Below, one piece after another: positions 1 to 8,000 of a DNA stretch of 64,000 bases (its first letter is position 1; the number at the start of each line of letters is the position of its first letter). Under the pieces are notes generated by a model. That model searched no databases, was not told the origin of the DNA, and saw only the letters and a list, made by a program, of their open reading frames with translations. Source of the DNA: Dokdonella fugitiva (GTDB lineage: Bacteria; Pseudomonadota; Gammaproteobacteria; Xanthomonadales; Rhodanobacteraceae); NCBI RefSeq assembly GCF_004342425.1, contig NZ_SLWQ01000008.1, positions 1-64,000 of the forward strand, written 5' to 3'. The position numbers and the translations under genes are program-made.

Positions 1-2
1 GC

Positions 3-86
3 GGACTCCTCTCGCGATCCCGTGTCCTGAAGGCTAAACCTTTCAGTCTGGCTCATCGAAGCCGTGTGGCGACACGAGGGGAGTCC
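3..86. repeat. Imperfect long inverted repeat
   Basis: Positions 3-14 (GGACTCCTCTCG) and 75-86 (CGAGGGGAGTCC) are complementary at 11 of 12 positions. A second complementary pair lies just inside (CGTGTC at 21-26 and GACACG at 71-76). The strand could fold into a long stem with a loop of about 45 nt. The right arm touches the left edge of the attC-like site at 83-172, so it may belong to the end of a preceding cassette. No gene is visible in 1-364 apart from these structures, and its role is unknown. Confidence 0.45.
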
Positions 87-172
87 ATTCGATCACTCAA
101 GCGGACCGGTGCGACGGGTACTCGCGCTATCATGCAGTACGCGGCAGCGGCCGCTTAGCTCAAGCGTTAGGC
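83..172 (+). other. attC-like integron recombination site (degenerate left core)
   Basis: The right end carries GTTAGGC at 166-172, which fits the R' core consensus GTTRRRY. It is preceded by GCTTAGCTCAAGC, which differs at one position from the right end of classical aadA-type attC sites. The left part has CTCAAGCGGACCGGTGC at 96-112. Its AAGCGG-A-CCG-x-TGC pairs with GCAGCGGCCGCTT at 144-156, leaving one extrahelical A, the hallmark of folded attC bottom strands. The expected left core RYYYAAC is not intact; only GTCCATT is seen near 83. The site is about 90 bp with an imperfect central loop. It suggests the edge of a chromosomal integron array, but no integrase lies in the window. Confidence 0.5.
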
Positions 173-284
173 CCCGGCAGTTCTGCCGCGTCAAGCGGGT
201 GATTCATGTCTGTGCAACTTGAGCAGCCGGGCACCAAAGTCGTAGGACAGAATGAACTTGCCGCAATCGAATCCAGTGACGCAG

Positions 285-308
285 GGTGACGGAAGGTCCA
301 CCGTCACC
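285..308 (+). other. Perfect 8-bp hairpin upstream of the cassette ORF
   Basis: GGTGACGG at 285-292 and CCGTCACC at 301-308 form an 8-bp stem with an 8-nt loop. There is no downstream T-tract, so it is not a classical intrinsic terminator. It lies between the attC-like site and the membrane-protein ORF and could influence its mRNA. The function is not known. Confidence 0.3.
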
Positions 309-364
309 CCGGGCATTCCCCTGCGCCAAGCAGGCTCTCTCATACCGTCGTCGCGTGAACGACC

Positions 365-652
365 ATGAGCTGGATGTCGTTCTTCCTTTTCGGCTGGGGT
401 TCGACTTTCGCCGCCTACGTCGTCTTGCAAGTGCTCACCGTCGCGACGCTCAAGGGTGCGGTCCGGTATGCGGCGCTGCTCCCGCTTCCGTTCATGATCG
501 GGGTGGCGGTGGTCACCGTCAGCGCCTGGCACAATCAGAGCAACCTCTGGCCGATCGTCATGATCTTCGCGAGCCCGCTTGCATTGCTCTATCTGCTGTT
601 CGTCGGCTTGGGCGGCTCTCCTACCAACGCCACCCGCTGCGCGGCGGACTGA
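365..652 (+). CDS. Small hydrophobic membrane protein, possibly frameshifted at the C-terminus
   Basis: The ORF encodes 95 residues with about three hydrophobic segments (residues 5-28, 35-55 and 62-83), so a small inner-membrane protein is likely. I do not recognise the family. The last dozen residues (PTNATRCAAD) are not membrane-like. The other forward frame, after about position 610, continues with a hydrophobic stretch (GLIAPMLVFTFIGCYPLF) to a stop at 712-714. That suggests the original protein ran to 714 and suffered a one-base frameshift near 605-625, or that there is a sequencing error. It lies just downstream of an attC-like site on the strand expected for a cassette gene. Small unknown membrane proteins are typical cassette cargo. 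No strong ribosome-binding site is seen. Confidence 0.45.
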   Translation: MSWMSFFLFGWGSTFAAYVVLQVLTVATLKGAVRYAALLPLPFMIGVAVVTVSAWHNQSNLWPIVMIFASPLALLYLLFVGLGGSPTNATRCAAD

Positions 653-776
653 TCGCTCCAATGCTCGTGTTCACGTTCATCGGATGCTACCCGCTGTTCC
701 GGATGTTCGGATAGCGAGCGAGGCCAGAGCGGACTTTCCTACGCTGCGTCATTGCAGGACTCCCCCCCGGCCTTCC

Positions 777-1418
777 TCAGGTCCAATCCGCATGCTTCTC
801 CTCGAGCGCGAGCTCCGCCATCGCGTGGCGATAGCGATCCATGTACGCGAAGCGGTCGCCGTCGAAATGCAGCGGTTCGCCGACGAAGATGTCGACGAAG
901 AACGGCACGATCATCCACTCGCCCTTCGGCAGTGCCTTGCCGAGGCCGTAGGTGTAGACCGGGATCACCGGCACGTCGGGACGGCGTTCGGCGATGCGCG
1001 CGAGGCCGGTCTTGAATTCGGCGAGCTGCTCGGGTTCGCCGCGCGAACCTTCCGGGAAGAACACGAGGATCTCTCCGCGTTCGAGCGCTGCGGCGATCGG
1101 CGCGAGCAGGTCTTCCTTCTCGTGCGTGCGCTGGCGGTTGAGCGGCACGATGCCGACGACGTTGAGCGCGAACCATGCGAGCAGCTTGTTGCGCAGGAAG
1201 TAGTCGGCGGCGGCGACCGGGCGCACCTTCGGCAGCAGGCGCAGCGGCAGCAGGCTGATCATCGCCATCGCGTCGAGGTGGCTGTTGTGGTTGGCGGCGA
1301 GGATCGCCGGCCCTCGGACGGGCAGGCGCTCGCGGTGGCGCACGTTGAGGCCTAGCACGAACAGCACGACGAGGCGTACGAGTACGCCGTAGAAGAACAA
1401 GCGCAATAGATATCCCAT
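777..1418 (-). CDS. PlsC-like lysophospholipid acyltransferase
   Basis: Membrane-bound acyltransferase expected to transfer an acyl chain to a lysophospholipid such as 1-acyl-glycerol-3-phosphate. The HX4D active-site motif is seen as NHNSHLDA and the substrate-binding block as FFPEGSRGEPEQL, both diagnostic of the PlsC family. An N-terminal hydrophobic segment (GYLLRLFFYGVLVRLVVLFVLG) anchors it. I chose the ATG at 1418 because the longer reading from 1481 runs into a dispersed palindromic repeat (1457-1482). The resulting 213 residues fit the family. It lies downstream of cdsA and a CDP-alcohol phosphotransferase on the same strand, separated by the repeat pair, so it may belong to a phospholipid-synthesis set resembling the ynbABC/D-type clusters. 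The exact substrate cannot be read from the sequence. Confidence 0.88.
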   Translation of the reverse strand: MGYLLRLFFYGVLVRLVVLFVLGLNVRHRERLPVRGPAILAANHNSHLDAMAMISLLPLRLLPKVRPVAAADYFLRNKLLAWFALNVVGIVPLNRQRTHEKEDLLAPIAAALERGEILVFFPEGSRGEPEQLAEFKTGLARIAERRPDVPVIPVYTYGLGKALPKGEWMIVPFFVDIFVGEPLHFDGDRFAYMDRYRHAMAELALEEKHADWT

Positions 1419-1456
1419 CGTCACGATCACCCTGCGCACGCCGTGCAGTGCGAATG

Positions 1457-1528
1457 TCATTCCCGCGACAGCGGGAGCCATCTGCTTGCCCGAAAATCAA
1501 AATGGATTCCCGCTTTCGCGGGAATGAC
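1457..1528. repeat. Pair of dispersed palindromic repeats (REP-like)
   Basis: Two copies in opposite orientation: CATTCCCGCGACAGCGGG at 1459-1476 and GGATTCCCGCTTTCGCGGGA at 1504-1523. Each is a short hairpin (ATTCCCGC / GCGGGAAT). Further copies occur at 28746-28770 and, again as an opposed pair, at 52880-52975. All lie between genes. This is a widespread REP-like family in proteobacteria, and the pair may act as a transcript-end or stabilising element between cdsA and the acyltransferase gene. Confidence 0.75.
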
Positions 1529-1557
1529 GCCCGTTGTGACAGGCGCCGCCCGAAATC

Positions 1558-2511
1558 TCAAAAATAGAAGAACGCCATGAAATGGAAGAACAGCGGCGCC
1601 GTGAACAGCAGGCTGTCGATGCGGTCGAGGATGCCACCGTGACCCGGGATCATCGTGCCGGTGTCCTTGACGCCGATGTCGCGCTTGACCGCCGAGATCG
1701 TCACGTCGCCGAGGAAGCCGCCGAAGCCGATCATGAGGCCGATCGCGATCGAATCGGGACGCGTGAGCGGCGTCAGTACGGGCGCGAGCAGGAATGCGAC
1801 GAGCGTGGTCGTGAGCGCACCGCCGACGAGGCCCTCGACGGTCTTCTTCGGGCTCACCGATTCCATGACCTTGCGTCGGCCGAGCGTGCGGCCCCAGATG
1901 TACTGCAGCACGTCGTTGAGTTCGGTGAGCAGCACCACGAACAGCAGCAGCGCGGCGCCGTGCGCCCCGCGTGCGGGCGCGCCGTCGGGCAGCACGAGCA
2001 GGTAGGCGAGATGGCTGAGGCCGAACACCATCGTCATGAGGCCCCAGTGGATCGTCCCGGCCGCGCGCAGGAAGTCCTTCGTCTCACCGCGCAGCACCAT
2101 GCGCATCGCGATGAACAGGAACGCCCATACCGGGATGAAGATGAGGAACATGTGGTACCACTGCTGCCAAACCCACCAGTACTGGATCGGCACGCAGAGG
2201 TAAGCCCAGAACAGCACGCGCCGGTCGGCGCGTCGCGTCGGGATCAGCGACAGGTATTCCTTGAGCGCGAGGAACGAGAGCACCGCGAAGAAGCCGATCG
2301 CGATGCCGCGTCGGAACAGCAGCGCGACCGCGAACACGCCGACGAGTACCCACCACGAGTTCACGCGCGCGGCGAGTTCGACGTGACTGCCCGCGTCGCC
2401 GCGGCGCATCAGCGCGACGACGATGGTCGCGACGACGAGCAGCGCGACGATCGCGCCGAACGTCCAGAGCACGCTCGGCGGGATCCAGAGATGCAGCGAG
2501 GCGAGGTTCAA
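1558..2511 (-). CDS. cdsA: Phosphatidate cytidylyltransferase (CdsA family)
   Basis: Makes CDP-diacylglycerol from phosphatidic acid and CTP in the inner membrane. The 317-residue protein has about eight hydrophobic segments. It carries the C-terminal CDP-diglyceride synthetase region: SPKKTVEGLVGG, then GDVTISAVKRDIGVKDTG and the terminal PGHGGILDRIDSLLF. I chose the TTG at 2511, which overlaps the TGA stop of the upstream gene (TTGA), implying translational coupling; a later CTG is possible. It is encoded immediately after the CDP-alcohol phosphotransferase that would consume its product. Such pairs resemble E. coli ynbA/ynbB and may be a second, non-housekeeping CDP-DAG pathway. Confidence 0.88.
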   Translation of the reverse strand: MNLASLHLWIPPSVLWTFGAIVALLVVATIVVALMRRGDAGSHVELAARVNSWWVLVGVFAVALLFRRGIAIGFFAVLSFLALKEYLSLIPTRRADRRVLFWAYLCVPIQYWWVWQQWYHMFLIFIPVWAFLFIAMRMVLRGETKDFLRAAGTIHWGLMTMVFGLSHLAYLLVLPDGAPARGAHGAALLLFVVLLTELNDVLQYIWGRTLGRRKVMESVSPKKTVEGLVGGALTTTLVAFLLAPVLTPLTRPDSIAIGLMIGFGGFLGDVTISAVKRDIGVKDTGTMIPGHGGILDRIDSLLFTAPLFFHFMAFFYF

Positions 2512-3173
2512 GCGGCGTCTCCTTTCGTACGCACCTCGGCAAGGGCGCGGCGCGCGCGCGTGGCGATCGCGCACGCACCGAGCGCGGTCGCGATCCAGAA
2601 CGGCCAGGCGAGCCAAGCGAGCGGCGCCCAGCCGAAGCCGTAGACGAGGCCGATCGCACCGACGACGGACGCGCGATCGCTCTTGCCGAAGCCGTCGTAG
2701 CGGCGGCTCGCGCCGATCTGCACGCCGATCACGCCGGCCATCTCCACGATGACGCCGATCAGGACGAACACGACGATCGCCGCGGCCGGGAAGCCCGGGC
2801 GCAGTGCGAGCGGCAGGTACATCGCGGCGTCGCCGACGACGTCGCCGAGTTCGTTGAGGATCGCGCCGAGCTTCGACTGTTGCGCGTGCTCGCGCGCGAG
2901 CATGCCGTCGATCGCGTTGAGCGCCATGCGCAGGAACAGCGCGACCGGCAGCAGCAGCAGGATGCGCGGATCGTCGACGAGCGCGAGCGCGGCGCCGACC
3001 GCCGCGCACAGCACGACCGCGAGCACGGTCACCTGGTTCGCGGTGACGCCGCCGCGCGCGAGCGCGTTCACGAGCGGACGCAGCAGCCCCTGGAAGGCCG
3101 GTTTCAGCTGATAGATGCTCGGCACGCGCACGTGTCCGTCGGACGCCGGGCCGGCGTCCCTCCCCGTGCCCAT
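2508..3173 (-). CDS. CDP-alcohol phosphatidyltransferase, variant catalytic motif
   Basis: Membrane enzyme that transfers a phosphatidyl group from CDP-DAG to an alcohol. Helices are visible from residue 45 on. The CAP signature DGxxARx8Gx3Dx3D is present as DGMLAR...GAILNELGDVVGD, but the third Asp position is Asn (ILN), and an extra Asp follows (VVGD). The variant is visible in the sequence; I recall similar LNELGD forms in proteins paired with CdsA-like partners. It is 221 residues long. Its stop codon overlaps the start of cdsA. The alcohol acceptor (glycerol-P, serine, inositol-P or other) cannot be assigned. The start at 3173 follows a weak GGGTAGG, and in-frame GTGs downstream are alternatives. 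Confidence 0.85.
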   Translation of the reverse strand: MGTGRDAGPASDGHVRVPSIYQLKPAFQGLLRPLVNALARGGVTANQVTVLAVVLCAAVGAALALVDDPRILLLLPVALFLRMALNAIDGMLAREHAQQSKLGAILNELGDVVGDAAMYLPLALRPGFPAAAIVVFVLIGVIVEMAGVIGVQIGASRRYDGFGKSDRASVVGAIGLVYGFGWAPLAWLAWPFWIATALGACAIATRARRALAEVRTKGDAA

Positions 3174-3221
3174 CCTACCCGAGCACGACGCGGACGCGTC
3201 AAGGATGCCCGCGCGCGATCG

Positions 3222-5453
3222 TCACTTGCGCGCGCCTTTCGCTTTCGTTGCGGCCTTCGTCGCCGCCTTCGCGCGCGGTTTCGCTTCCGGCTTCGCGCCC
3301 TTCCTGCCAACCTCCGCCAGCAGCGGCGCGCACTGCTTCTCCTCGTCGCTGCCGGGTGCGATCAGCGGCACGACCGCGGCCGCCGGCGCGGCCGCGACAC
3401 CGAGGCCGATCGCCGCGCCGACGCGCAGCAGCAGCTGCTTCTTCTCGACGCTGACGTCGACGTGCTCGAAGGTGCCCGCGACGCGCAACGGCGAGCGCAG
3501 GGTGAGCATGCGCAAGCCGCTCGCGCGCGGGCGCAACACGAGGTCGAGCTTTTCGTCGCCGAGGTCGATGGCGCCCTCAATGTCGATGCGCGCGTTCTCG
3601 GTGTCGAACACGAACAGGTCGGCGACCGCACGACCGTCCTCGACCGTGAACACGGCCGCTGCGCAATCGATATGCACGGGCGGGTCGCCGCGCAGCTTGG
3701 CGAAGAACGTGTTGAGCACGTTGAGGCCTGCCTTCTCGATCGTCGACTCGCTGACCTCGCCGTCGGCCATGACGACCTTGAGCGAACCGTCGGCGCTGCC
3801 GAGGATGGCCGCGATCGAATTGCCGGCGCCGTCGAGTTCGATGTCGCCGTTGACCTGGCCGAGGCTCTTCGAAAGACCGTCGCTCGCCTCGAACAGGCGC
3901 GCCAGCGCGAGCTTGCGCGCGGCGAGTTTCACCGAGCCCTTCGCTGGGTGCGGCCCCGAATCGATGCGTACACGACCGTCGACGCGACCGCCGGCCATGC
4001 CGAAGCGCAGCGGTTCGAGCGTGAGCACGCCGTCCTGCATGCGGATGCGCGTGTCGACGTCGCTGATCGGCTGTTCCTCGTTGCGGATCACGCGCTTGCC
4101 GCTGAAATGCACGTCGGCGTCGGCTGCGTGCCAGTGCTCGACGTCGAACGGCTCGGTCGGCAGCACGCGGCCGGCCGGCTGTGCGGCGCGGTCACCGCGC
4201 GCGGCACGGTCCTCGGCGCTGCCGGCGCCGACCACGGCGCCGAGGTCGCGCAGGCGCAGCAGCGTCGAGTCGACGTCGCCGCTCAGGGTCGGACGTGGCT
4301 CGCCGGAACGATAGGTGAGCGTTCCAGCCAGATCGCTGCCGCCGACGCGCGCGCTGAAATCCTCGTAGCGCAGCGAGGTCCGGTTCGGACGAAAATGTCC
4401 GGCGAGCCGGCCGACCGTCGCGTACGGCGGCGATTTCGGCAGTGGAATGCCGAGGATGTCGTAGAGATCCGCGAGGTTGCGCCCGCTGATCCACAGGCGC
4501 ATGTCGACCGCGTCGGCACTCGTCGGGTCGGTGATGGTGCCGGTCAACGCGATCTGCGTCGAACCGACGTCGATGTCGGCGCGCAACGGGAACGGTTCCG
4601 GTTCGCGCAGCGCGAGCACGCCGCCGAAGCGGCCCTTGCCCGACACGTCCATGCCGGCGAGCGTGCCCTTCGCCGTGAAGCCGAAGCGATACGGCGGCGG
4701 CTTTACCGGGCGACCGCGCTCGGCACGCCGCTGCTCGCGCTCGGCCGCGGCGTCGCGCAGGCGCTGCGCCGCCGCCCGCCCGACGCGCTGGATCACGTCG
4801 CGGCGCGTGCTCGGGTCGTCGCCTTCGACGCGCTCGCCGAATGCGATCGGCGCGGCGAGCGGCTCGATCGTCGCGTGTACGTCGAGCTCGCGCTGCGCAT
4901 CGCGCACGTCGACTTCGCCGGCGTCGAATACGACGTCGCCGAGTTCGACGCTCCACGCGTGCGGGCCGCTGCCGGCGGATTCGAAACTCCAGTTGTCGCT
5001 GCCGTCGGCGCGGCGTTCGACGTCGATGTAGGGACCGGCGACACGAACCGTGGGCATATCGATGCGATGCCAGAGCAGCGGCAGGGCACGCACGTCCACC
5101 TCGAGGCGCTCGAAGGACGCCGCAGACGGCGTGCGCGCCCAGTCCGCATTGGCGACGCGCACGCCGGATGCGCGCAGGCGCAAGCCCGGGGACCAGGCCG
5201 CGTCGTCGCCGTCGCCGCGGCGCCATTGCCAGGCCACGTCGAAGTCACCGTCGATCGCCACCGCGCGACCGAGCGCCGCGCTCGCCCGCGTGGCGAGCCA
5301 CGGCTTGGCGCGGTTCCAGTCGAACATCACGATGAACGCAAGCAGCATGAGCGGCAGCAACACGGCGATCAAAGCCGCGACCAGCAACGCGCGCGCGATG
5401 CGGATGCGGCGCGGCCGCGCCGAGGCCTCGGGGCGAGGCTCAGTCCCGGCCAT
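3222..5453 (-). CDS. AsmA family protein
   Basis: Large periplasmic protein anchored by one N-terminal helix (about residues 18-42, VAALIAVLLPLMLLAFIVMF). It belongs to the AsmA/TamB-like superfamily, now linked to bridge-like lipid transport between inner and outer membranes. The start has the typical cytoplasmic Arg-rich tail, helix, then FDWNRAKPWLATRASAALGRAVAIDG. The C-terminal AsmA_2-like region holds repeated beta elements (for example GDIELDGAGNSIAAILGSADG). The tail is Lys/Ala-rich. The ATG at 5453 is preferred to an upstream GTG at 5462. The protein is 743 residues, normal for mid-size AsmA proteins. It lies upstream of, and on the same strand as, the phospholipid genes, a fitting neighbourhood. 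It is divergent from the acyltransferase gene at 5640. Confidence 0.85.
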   Translation of the reverse strand: MAGTEPRPEASARPRRIRIARALLVAALIAVLLPLMLLAFIVMFDWNRAKPWLATRASAALGRAVAIDGDFDVAWQWRRGDGDDAAWSPGLRLRASGVRVANADWARTPSAASFERLEVDVRALPLLWHRIDMPTVRVAGPYIDVERRADGSDNWSFESAGSGPHAWSVELGDVVFDAGEVDVRDAQRELDVHATIEPLAAPIAFGERVEGDDPSTRRDVIQRVGRAAAQRLRDAAAEREQRRAERGRPVKPPPYRFGFTAKGTLAGMDVSGKGRFGGVLALREPEPFPLRADIDVGSTQIALTGTITDPTSADAVDMRLWISGRNLADLYDILGIPLPKSPPYATVGRLAGHFRPNRTSLRYEDFSARVGGSDLAGTLTYRSGEPRPTLSGDVDSTLLRLRDLGAVVGAGSAEDRAARGDRAAQPAGRVLPTEPFDVEHWHAADADVHFSGKRVIRNEEQPISDVDTRIRMQDGVLTLEPLRFGMAGGRVDGRVRIDSGPHPAKGSVKLAARKLALARLFEASDGLSKSLGQVNGDIELDGAGNSIAAILGSADGSLKVVMADGEVSESTIEKAGLNVLNTFFAKLRGDPPVHIDCAAAVFTVEDGRAVADLFVFDTENARIDIEGAIDLGDEKLDLVLRPRASGLRMLTLRSPLRVAGTFEHVDVSVEKKQLLLRVGAAIGLGVAAAPAAAVVPLIAPGSDEEKQCAPLLAEVGRKGAKPEAKPRAKAATKAATKAKGARK

Positions 5454-5639
5454 GCGGCGCACCCGCGCGGCGCGTGGCCGTGGTCGAAACCAGCACGTGG
5501 GGTTGGCGGGTCGGCATCGGTCCTCGTTCGGCCTGGAAGGGTGTTGCGATGCTAGCGAGCGTTGTCTGAGCGGCGCCCGACTTGGCGGGCGCGGCCCCCG
5601 CCGCTACATTGCGCGGTCCGTTCCGTCGTTGTGTGCCGC

Positions 5640-6749
5640 ATGTCCGACGCCCGCCAGTGGTTCGCCCTGCCCTCGCCGTTCCGCATGAAGCGCGGCGGCG
5701 AACTCGTCGGCGCGCGCCTCGCCTACGAGACCTGGGGCGCGCCGTCCGCCACGCGCGACAACGCGCTGCTGGTCCTCACCGGCCTGTCGCCGAGCGCGCA
5801 CGCGGCATCGAATGCGCAGGACCCTTCGCCCGGCTGGTGGGAGGAGATGATCGGCCCGGGCAAGTACATCGATACGAACCGCTGGTTCGTGATCTGCGTG
5901 AACACGCTCGGCAGCTGCAAGGGTTCGACCGGTCCGGCCGACGTGAATCCGGCGACCGGCGAAGCGTATCGCCTCGACTTTCCCGAACTCACGCTCGAGG
6001 ACGCCGCCAACGCCGCATTCGAGCTCGTGCGCAGCCTCGGCATCGCGCGCCTCGATTGCCTGCTCGGCAACTCGATGGGCGGCATGACCGCGCTCGCCTA
6101 CCTCGCGCAGCACCCGGGCAGCGCGCGCCGCCACATCAGCATCTCGACCGCGCCGCAGGCGCAGCCGTTCGCGATCGCGATCCGCTCGCTGCAACGCGAA
6201 GCGATCCGCCTCGATCCGAACTGGAACCAGGGCCGTTACGACGACGAGCACTACCCCGAAGCGGGCATGTCGATCGCGCGCAAGCTCGGCGTGATCACCT
6301 ATCGGTCCGCGATGGAATGGGTCGGGCGCTTCGCGCGCATCCGGCTCCAGGCGGACCAGCGCGACGACGACCCGTTCGGCTTCGAATTCCAGGTCGAGTC
6401 CTACCTCGCCGGCCATGCACGCCGTTTCGTGCGCGGTTTCGATCCGAACAGCTATCTCTATCTCTCGCGCGCGAGCGACTGGTTCGATCTCGCCGAGCAC
6501 GCGGCGGCGCCCGGCCCCGGCAGCGTCGAATCCGTGCTGAAACGCCTCGACGTGGAGCGCGCGCTGGTAATCGGCGTCGAGACCGACATCCTCTTCCCGC
6601 TGTCGCAGCAGGAACAGATCGCCGACGGCCTGCGTGCCGGCGGCACCGAAGTCGAATTCGTCGCGCTCGACAGCCCGCAGGGGCACGACGCGTTCCTCGT
6701 CGACATCGCGCGCTTCGGCGCGGCCATCGCGGGCTTCCTCGACCGCTGA
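5640..6749 (+). CDS. MetX-family O-acyltransferase, probably serine O-succinyltransferase
   Basis: Alpha/beta-hydrolase acyltransferase of 369 residues that activates the hydroxyl of serine or homoserine for sulfur assimilation. The nucleophile elbow GNSMGG has Ser145. The acid is in VIGVETDILFPLS and the His in SPQGHDAFLVD. The block GPGKYIDTNRWFVICVNTLG, followed by SCKGSTGP, matches xanthomonad proteins shown to be L-serine O-succinyltransferases rather than homoserine acetyltransferases. That substrate call rests on recalled family resemblance and is not proven here. The start at ATG 5640 gives MSDARQW; the longer frame from 5562 is Arg-rich and unlikely. It is monocistronic, divergent from asmA and followed by unrelated secreted-protein genes. 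Confidence 0.85.
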   Translation: MSDARQWFALPSPFRMKRGGELVGARLAYETWGAPSATRDNALLVLTGLSPSAHAASNAQDPSPGWWEEMIGPGKYIDTNRWFVICVNTLGSCKGSTGPADVNPATGEAYRLDFPELTLEDAANAAFELVRSLGIARLDCLLGNSMGGMTALAYLAQHPGSARRHISISTAPQAQPFAIAIRSLQREAIRLDPNWNQGRYDDEHYPEAGMSIARKLGVITYRSAMEWVGRFARIRLQADQRDDDPFGFEFQVESYLAGHARRFVRGFDPNSYLYLSRASDWFDLAEHAAAPGPGSVESVLKRLDVERALVIGVETDILFPLSQQEQIADGLRAGGTEVEFVALDSPQGHDAFLVDIARFGAAIAGFLDR

Positions 6750-6876
6750 CCGCAGCCCCGTCCGCGCGGCTTCGACGCACGCCGGTTCGCGTGGCCCTTC
6801 CGGTCGCGCATTTGCGTGGGCGTGCATGGCTGCCGGCGAAATGCGCGGCGCCATCGTCCGGCTGCCGGAACCTGCC

Positions 6877-7176
6877 ATGCGTTCGCACCGTCCACCTGCC
6901 ACCCGCCTCCGGCGCCGTCACGTCGCGGCCGCCACCCTCCTCGGCCTGCTCGGCTGCGGCATTGCCACGGCACAGATCGTCGCGTATGCGATCGCGGGCG
7001 GCGGCGGCACCAGCCGCTCACCGGGCGGCTGCCGCGTCCTCGAAGGCAGCATCGGCGAGCCCGCAGTCGGCGTCTCCGGTGGCGCCGCCTTCTCGCTGCA
7101 CGCCGGCTACTGGGCCGGCCCGGGCAGCCTGCAGCGCGACTCCCTCTTCGACACCGGCTTCGAGGCCTGCCAATGA
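6877..7176 (+). CDS. Small secreted Gly-rich protein with C-terminal LFDTGFE tail
   Basis: A 99-residue protein with a signal peptide (HVAAATLLGLLGCGIATAQ; cleavage probable after ATA). The mature part begins AYAIAGGGGTS and has a pattern of the kind GGGxS...LxGSIGEP...GG...LHAGYWAG. I recall this pattern from many secreted proteins of Lysobacterales and Planctomycetes with unknown function. It ends DSLFDTGFEACQ, a variant of the IFxDGFE tail seen at 41035 and 50374. The ATG at 6877 is chosen because it begins the signal peptide. The stop overlaps the next start (ATGA at 7173-7176), so the two are co-translated. Confidence 0.7.
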   Translation: MRSHRPPATRLRRRHVAAATLLGLLGCGIATAQIVAYAIAGGGGTSRSPGGCRVLEGSIGEPAVGVSGGAAFSLHAGYWAGPGSLQRDSLFDTGFEACQ

Positions 7177-8000
7177 ACCGATCGATGCTCTACCCGACGC
7201 GCCTGCGCGCACGCGTGCGACAGGCGTCCGAGGCGCTGCTCATCGCGCTCGCGCTCGCGGGCACGACCGCATTCGCCGAGCCGCAATTGCCGGACTTCAT
7301 CTACCAAGGCCGGCTGCAGCAGAACGGCGCCCCGGCCAACGGCACCTTCGACCTGAGTTTCGCGCTTTACGACGCGGAGAATGGCGGCAACCAGGTCGGC
7401 CCCGCGATCGATGAAGCGGACTACCCCGTCGACGACGGCCTCTTCAGCATCTCGCTCGCTTTTCCGGGCGCATTCAGCGGCACCCAGCTGTACCTGCAGG
7501 TATCGGTGGACGGCGTACCGATGCTGCCGCGCCAACCGATCGCGACCACGCCGGTCGCGCAGTTCACGCTGAGTGGCACCACGGCCCCTGCCGGCGGTGA
7601 TCTCACCGGCACGTATCCGAACCCTTCGATCGCTGCTGGCGCTGTCGGCAGTGCCGAGCTGGCGGGCGGCGCCGTGACCAATGCGAAGATGGCCGACAAC
7701 GCGGTCACCGCCTTCAAGATCGCGACGGACGCGGTCGGATCGAGCGAGATCGCCAGCGGCGCGGTCGGATCGAGCGAGCTGGCGAACGGCGCGGTCGGCA
7801 CGGCGCAGCTCGCGAACGACAGCGTCACGCGCGGCAGGATCGCTGGCGGCTACGCCAACGGGGCCATCACCCTCACGGTCAGCGCGCACGATTGCAACGA
7901 CTACAACGCCAGCGTGCCCGGCGTACAGGCCGGCGACATTCCGTTTTTCGCGATTCAGGCGGGTGCGACGATGCCGCAGGGCATGATCTCGTCGCGCTGA
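7173..8000 (+). CDS. Secreted protein with tail-fibre-like heptad repeats; probable frameshift before the C-terminus
   Basis: It has a signal peptide (ALLIALALAGTTAFA), then a domain starting PDFIYQGRLQQNGAPANGTF, typical of secreted proteins with this motif. A run of about eight repeats of the form xAxLAxGAVTxxKxADNAV (residues about 155-225) follows, like phage tail fibres. The frame stops at 8000 after MPQGMISSR. A neighbouring frame then reads LVALNSPSAGMVKIRACNTT and on to HIITLR, ending at 8101. That tail looks like the expected C-terminal beta domain (xVxIRxCNxTGA). I infer a one-base frameshift near 7975-7990, real or a sequencing error; the intact protein would be about 309 residues. 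Function is unknown; a surface fibre or adhesin-like protein is plausible. Confidence 0.65.
   Translation: MNRSMLYPTRLRARVRQASEALLIALALAGTTAFAEPQLPDFIYQGRLQQNGAPANGTFDLSFALYDAENGGNQVGPAIDEADYPVDDGLFSISLAFPGAFSGTQLYLQVSVDGVPMLPRQPIATTPVAQFTLSGTTAPAGGDLTGTYPNPSIAAGAVGSAELAGGAVTNAKMADNAVTAFKIATDAVGSSEIASGAVGSSELANGAVGTAQLANDSVTRGRIAGGYANGAITLTVSAHDCNDYNASVPGVQAGDIPFFAIQAGATMPQGMISSR

Noticed and set aside
2880..5555. A plus-strand open frame of 891 codons antisense to asmA
   Set aside because: It covers parts of two minus-strand genes and contains Arg/Ala/Val-rich sequence only.
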